The notes beneath the pieces were generated by a model. It was not told where the DNA came from. It was given only the letters and a program-made list of their open reading frames with translations, and ran no database searches. Positions 60,199 through 64,000 of a stretch of 64,000 bases of DNA are shown here, piece after piece. Position numbers and translations under genes: made by a program. Numbering within the stretch: position 1 is the first letter of the stretch; each line of letters opens with the position of its first letter. This stretch comes from Pseudomonadota bacterium (GTDB lineage Bacteria > Pseudomonadota > Gammaproteobacteria > Steroidobacterales > Steroidobacteraceae): the NCBI GenBank assembly GCA_947449495.1, contig CANFSB010000001.1:86201-150200 (forward strand), in the 5' to 3' direction.

Positions 60199-62823
60199 CT
60201 AACCTCCCAACTTGGTGCGCACGAAGTCTGCAACGCTAGCCAGCGCTGCGGGCAGCGCGGCAGGCTGGGTGCCACCGGCTTGGGCAAAGTCCGGGCGACC
60301 GCCACCCTTGCCACCGACCTGGGACGCTACAGCGCCCACCACCTCGCCGGCTTTGACCTTGCCCACCAGATCGGCGGTAACGCCGGCCACCAGCACCACC
60401 TTGTCTGGACCGGCCACCGAGGCCAGCACGATGACCGCGGACTTGAGGCTGTCTTTGAGCTGGTCGACTGCCGCGCGCAACGCAGTGGCATCGGCCCCTT
60501 CGATCACCGTGGCCAGCACCTTGGTGCCGCCCACATCGACGGCCGCAGCGGCCAAGTCTGTGCCTGCACCGGAAGCGAGTTTGTCTTTGAGGGAGCGCAC
60601 CTGCTTTTCGAGGCTGCGCAATTGTTCCAAGCTGTCGTGCACACGAGCACTGACATCGTCGCGGGTACCGCGCACCAACGCAGCCACGCTGCGCAGGATG
60701 TCGTCGGTCTGACTGATGTGGTCGATCGCGCCCTGCCCGCTAACAGCCTCGATGCGCCGCACGCCGGCGGCAACGCCACCCTCGGAGACGATCTTGAACA
60801 GGCCGATGTCGCCGGCGCGCTCGACGTGCGTGCCGCCGCACAGCTCGACCGAGAAGCTGCCCAATTGCAGTACGCGCACTTCATCGGCGTATTTCTCGCC
60901 GAACAGGGCCATGGCACCGGCTGCCACGGCTTGGTCGTAAGGCATAACCTGCGTGTGTGCCGGCGCATTGGCGCGCACCTGCTCGTTGACGCGCTGCTCT
61001 ATGGCGCGCAATTCATCTGCAGTAACAGGCTGGTGATGCGCGAAGTCGAAACGCAGGCGCTCTGAGGTGACCAGCGAGCCCTTCTGCGTGACATGCGTAC
61101 CCAGTTGCTCACGCAGCGCTGCATGCAACAAGTGCGTGGCGCTATGGTTGCGACGGATGTGCGCACGACGTGCGCCATCGACCTGCGCATCCAACGCATC
61201 GCCCACTTGCAGACCGCCGCTGTGCAACTGGCCGATGTGTGTGAATGCCGTGCCGCGCTTGCGCGTGTCTGCCACTGCAAAGCTGACACCTGTGGCCTGC
61301 AACAGACCCGTATCGCCGACTTGGCCGCCAGACTCCGCATAAAACGGCGTGTGATCGAGCACCACCTCGCCCTGCTCGCCGGCTTGCAACTGACTAACCG
61401 TGACACCGTCTTTGAGTAGCGCCACAACCTTGGAAGTGGTGGCCAAGTGTTCGTAGCCTTCGAACGTAGTCACCGTGCCCAGATCGGCGCCACCGCGCAG
61501 ATCGACACCGAAGCGACTAGCCGCACGCGCGCGATCACGCTGCGCTTCCATGGCGGCATCAAAGCCTGCTTGATCGAGTGACAGGCCGCGCTCACGGCAG
61601 ATGTCGGCGGTGAGATCGGCCGGAAAGCCATAGGTGTCATACAGCTTAAAGGCCGTGTCGCCACCCAACAGCGTGCCGGTGCCCAACGCTGCGATCGCGG
61701 TGTCTAGCAAGCCCATGCCATTGGCCAAAGTGCGCGCGAACTGCTCGCCTTCTTTGAAGAGCACGTCGCGAATAAAAGACTGACGCTCGACCAGCTCGGG
61801 ATAGGCCTGGCCCATGGCCGAGACCAACGCCGGTAACAGCTCTGCGAAGAACGTGGGCTCGGCACCGAACTTGTGACCGTGGCGCATGGCGCGCCGCATG
61901 ATGCGCCGCAGCACATAGCCGCGACCTTCATTGGACGGCAACACGCCATCTGCCACCAAAAATGCGCAAGCGCGAATGTGATCGGCGATGACCCGCAATG
62001 ACGGACTGGCCAAGTCTGTGGTGCGCACCAACGTAGCCGCGGCGGCTATGAGCCCTTGGAACAGGTCGATGTCGTAGTTGGTGTGCACGCCCTGCATGAC
62101 AGCGCTGATGCGCTCCAGGCCCATGCCGGTATCGACCGAAGGCTTGGGCAGTGGGGTCATCGTGCCGTCTGCGGAACGGTCGTATTGCATGAAGACGAGG
62201 TTCCACACCTCGACATAGCGATCGCCGTCTTCGTCAGGCGAGCCGGGCGGCCCGCCGGGAATGTGCGCGCCGTGATCGAAGAAGATCTCGGTGCAAGGGC
62301 CGCAGGGACCAGTGTCTCCCATCGACCAGAAGTTGGACTTTTCGCCCAGACGCGTCAGGCGATTGGCCGGCACGCCGACTTGTTTGATCCAGATGTCGGC
62401 CGCTTCGTCATCGTCTTGGTAGACCGTGACCCACAGCCGCGCCGGATCGATGCCCAGCGTACCGGTGAGGAACGTCCAAGCGTGCTTGATGGCGTCGGCT
62501 TTGAAGTAGTCGCCGAAGCTGAAGTTGCCCAGCATCTCGAAGAAGGTGTGATGACGGGCGGTGTAGCCCACGTTCTCGAGGTCGTTGTGCTTGCCGCCGG
62601 CACGCACACAGCGCTGACTGGAGGTGGCACGCACATAGGGGCGCTGGTCTTGACCCAGGAAGACATCTTTGAACTGGACCATGCCGGCATTGGTGAACAG
62701 CAGCGTGGGATCGTTGCCCGGCACCAGTGAACTGGAGGCAACGACGGTGTGCCCCGCGGCGGCAAAGTAGTCTAGGAAGGCACGACGCACATCGGCGGCG
62801 CTCATCGGGCTGGCTGCTGTCAT
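60199..62823 (-). CDS. alaS: Alanyl-tRNA synthetase
   Basis: [42 protein letters not shown]...; full length 874 aa. Confidence 0.99.
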   Translation of the reverse strand: MTAASPMSAADVRRAFLDYFAAAGHTVVASSSLVPGNDPTLLFTNAGMVQFKDVFLGQDQRPYVRATSSQRCVRAGGKHNDLENVGYTARHHTFFEMLGNFSFGDYFKADAIKHAWTFLTGTLGIDPARLWVTVYQDDDEAADIWIKQVGVPANRLTRLGEKSNFWSMGDTGPCGPCTEIFFDHGAHIPGGPPGSPDEDGDRYVEVWNLVFMQYDRSADGTMTPLPKPSVDTGMGLERISAVMQGVHTNYDIDLFQGLIAAAATLVRTTDLASPSLRVIADHIRACAFLVADGVLPSNEGRGYVLRRIMRRAMRHGHKFGAEPTFFAELLPALVSAMGQAYPELVERQSFIRDVLFKEGEQFARTLANGMGLLDTAIAALGTGTLLGGDTAFKLYDTYGFPADLTADICRERGLSLDQAGFDAAMEAQRDRARAASRFGVDLRGGADLGTVTTFEGYEHLATTSKVVALLKDGVTVSQLQAGEQGEVVLDHTPFYAESGGQVGDTGLLQATGVSFAVADTRKRGTAFTHIGQLHSGGLQVGDALDAQVDGARRAHIRRNHSATHLLHAALREQLGTHVTQKGSLVTSERLRFDFAHHQPVTADELRAIEQRVNEQVRANAPAHTQVMPYDQAVAAGAMALFGEKYADEVRVLQLGSFSVELCGGTHVERAGDIGLFKIVSEGGVAAGVRRIEAVSGQGAIDHISQTDDILRSVAALVRGTRDDVSARVHDSLEQLRSLEKQVRSLKDKLASGAGTDLAAAAVDVGGTKVLATVIEGADATALRAAVDQLKDSLKSAVIVLASVAGPDKVVLVAGVTADLVGKVKAGEVVGAVASQVGGKGGGRPDFAQAGGTQPAALPAALASVADFVRTKLGG

Positions 62824-63272
62824 AGGTCCGTTTCGTCATCCATGTCGGGTTGCGCGGCGGAACTGCCCATCGCGCTGCGGATATGATCGTTGGAAAAGCC
62901 TCGGTATTGCAAAAATCGGGACTGGCGCGAGCGCTCGGCCCAATCGGCCGGGAGTTCTTCGCCGAACTTGCGCTGCCGCGTGTGCTGCGCCAACTGATGC
63001 CAGTCTGGCACTTCGGCCAAAGCGGTCTCTATAAGGTCTGCAGGTAAACCAGCGGCACTCATGTCTTGCTTCAAACGCCGCGGCCCATGACCGCGCGCTG
63101 CATGTGAGCGCACATAGGCCGAGGCAAAGCGCACATCGTCAAGAAACCGTTCGTCGATAAGCTCGTCTATGACGCCTTGGCAGACCACTGCGTCGTAGCC
63201 GCGCTCTATGAGCTTGGCGAGCAACTCGCCGCTGGCGTGCTCGCGGCGCGCCAGCATGGCGATGGCCGCCAA
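62820..63272 (-). CDS. recX: Regulatory protein RecX
   Basis: [23 protein letters not shown]...[37 protein letters not shown]; start uncertain (TTG). Confidence 0.9.
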   Translation of the reverse strand: MAAIAMLARREHASGELLAKLIERGYDAVVCQGVIDELIDERFLDDVRFASAYVRSHAARGHGPRRLKQDMSAAGLPADLIETALAEVPDWHQLAQHTRQRKFGEELPADWAERSRQSRFLQYRGFSNDHIRSAMGSSAAQPDMDDETDL

Positions 63273-63337
63273 TCGAGCGGCACCCCCATCAACCGCGCGC
63301 TGCGGATCGAGCGCGCGACGTGGACGGCGGGAGAAAC

Positions 63338-64000
63338 TCAGTTGAGCTTCTCTTTGTCGTCACCAGCGGCCTTCTTGGGCAGCAGCAACTTCTCGCGGAT
63401 CTGGGCCTCGATGTCGCGAGCCATATCGGGGTGCTCTTTGAGGAAGTTGCGCACGTTTTCCTTGCCCTGACCGATGCGTTCGCCCTTGTAGCTGTACCAG
63501 GCACCGGACTTTTCGATGATGGCGTTCTCGCTGCCCAGATCGATGATTTCGCCTTCGCGCGAAATGCCCAAGCCGTACATGATTTCGAACTCGGCCTCAC
63601 GGAACGGCGGCGCGACCTTGTTCTTGACGACCTTGACGCGGGTTTGGTTGCCGACCACTTCTTCGCCATTTTTGATGGCGCCGATGCGGCGGATGTCGAG
63701 GCGCACTGAGGCGTAGAACTTGAGGGCGTTGCCACCGGTAGTGGTTTCGGGGCTGCCGAACATGACGCCGATCTTCATGCGGATCTGATTGATGAAGATG
63801 ACGATGGTGTTGGAGCGCTTGATGTTGCCGGTGAGCTTGCGCAGCGCCTGCGACATGAGGCGCGCATGCAGACCCATCTGCATTTCACCCATTTCGCCTT
63901 CGATTTCGGCCTTGGGGGTGAGTGCAGCGACCGAGTCGACCACCACCACATCTACCGCGCCGGAGCGCACCAGCATGTCGGTGATCTCGAGGGCCTGCTC
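63338..64000 (-). CDS. recA: Recombinase A, N-terminus beyond window edge
   Basis: [92 protein letters not shown]. Confidence 0.99.
   Translation of the reverse strand, partial: EQALEITDMLVRSGAVDVVVVDSVAALTPKAEIEGEMGEMQMGLHARLMSQALRKLTGNIKRSNTIVIFINQIRMKIGVMFGSPETTTGGNALKFYASVRLDIRRIGAIKNGEEVVGNQTRVKVVKNKVAPPFREAEFEIMYGLGISREGEIIDLGSENAIIEKSGAWYSYKGERIGQGKENVRNFLKEHPDMARDIEAQIREKLLLPKKAAGDDKEKLN

Noticed and set aside
1-64000. CRISPR arrays, intact transposases, integrases or phage genes
   Set aside because: No regularly spaced direct repeats and no recognisable mobile-element proteins seen in the ORF track

Overview
This is a dense, GC-rich proteobacterial chromosomal window. Its right end (recA-recX-alaS-csrA-tRNA-Ser(GCT)) is the classic gammaproteobacterial block. 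I support about 55 protein-coding genes, two tRNAs (Arg-ACG, Ser-GCT), several hairpin terminators and a few candidate regulatory sites. Most genes are housekeeping or oxidative catabolism: maeB, an EF-G paralog, FMN-dependent glutamate-synthase-like and alpha-hydroxy-acid oxidase genes, two PQQ quinohemoprotein dehydrogenases, an ALDH, a TonB receptor and two MFS transporters. The most interesting region is about 21.9-34.1 kb. It is a two-operon aromatic cluster with an intradiol dioxygenase, maleylacetate reductase, 3-oxoadipate CoA-transferase-like subunits, a thiolase and a PcpA/LinE-like VOC ring-cleaving dioxygenase. It also holds parts not needed for the textbook hydroxyquinol route: two MetE-core zinc proteins, an unknown 388-aa protein, a citryl-CoA-lyase-like protein and a type III CoA-transferase. 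A second accessory-looking stretch (about 55.2-59.9 kb) lies between a truncated MFS gene and tRNA-Ser(GCT). It includes a TetR-controlled MFS/SMP-30 unit, an AAA/DUF4143 ATPase preceded by four ACTCA/TGAGT half-sites at exact 11-bp steps, and a perfect inverted copy of the tRNA T-arm. All calls come from reading the sequence and ORF track; no searches were run.
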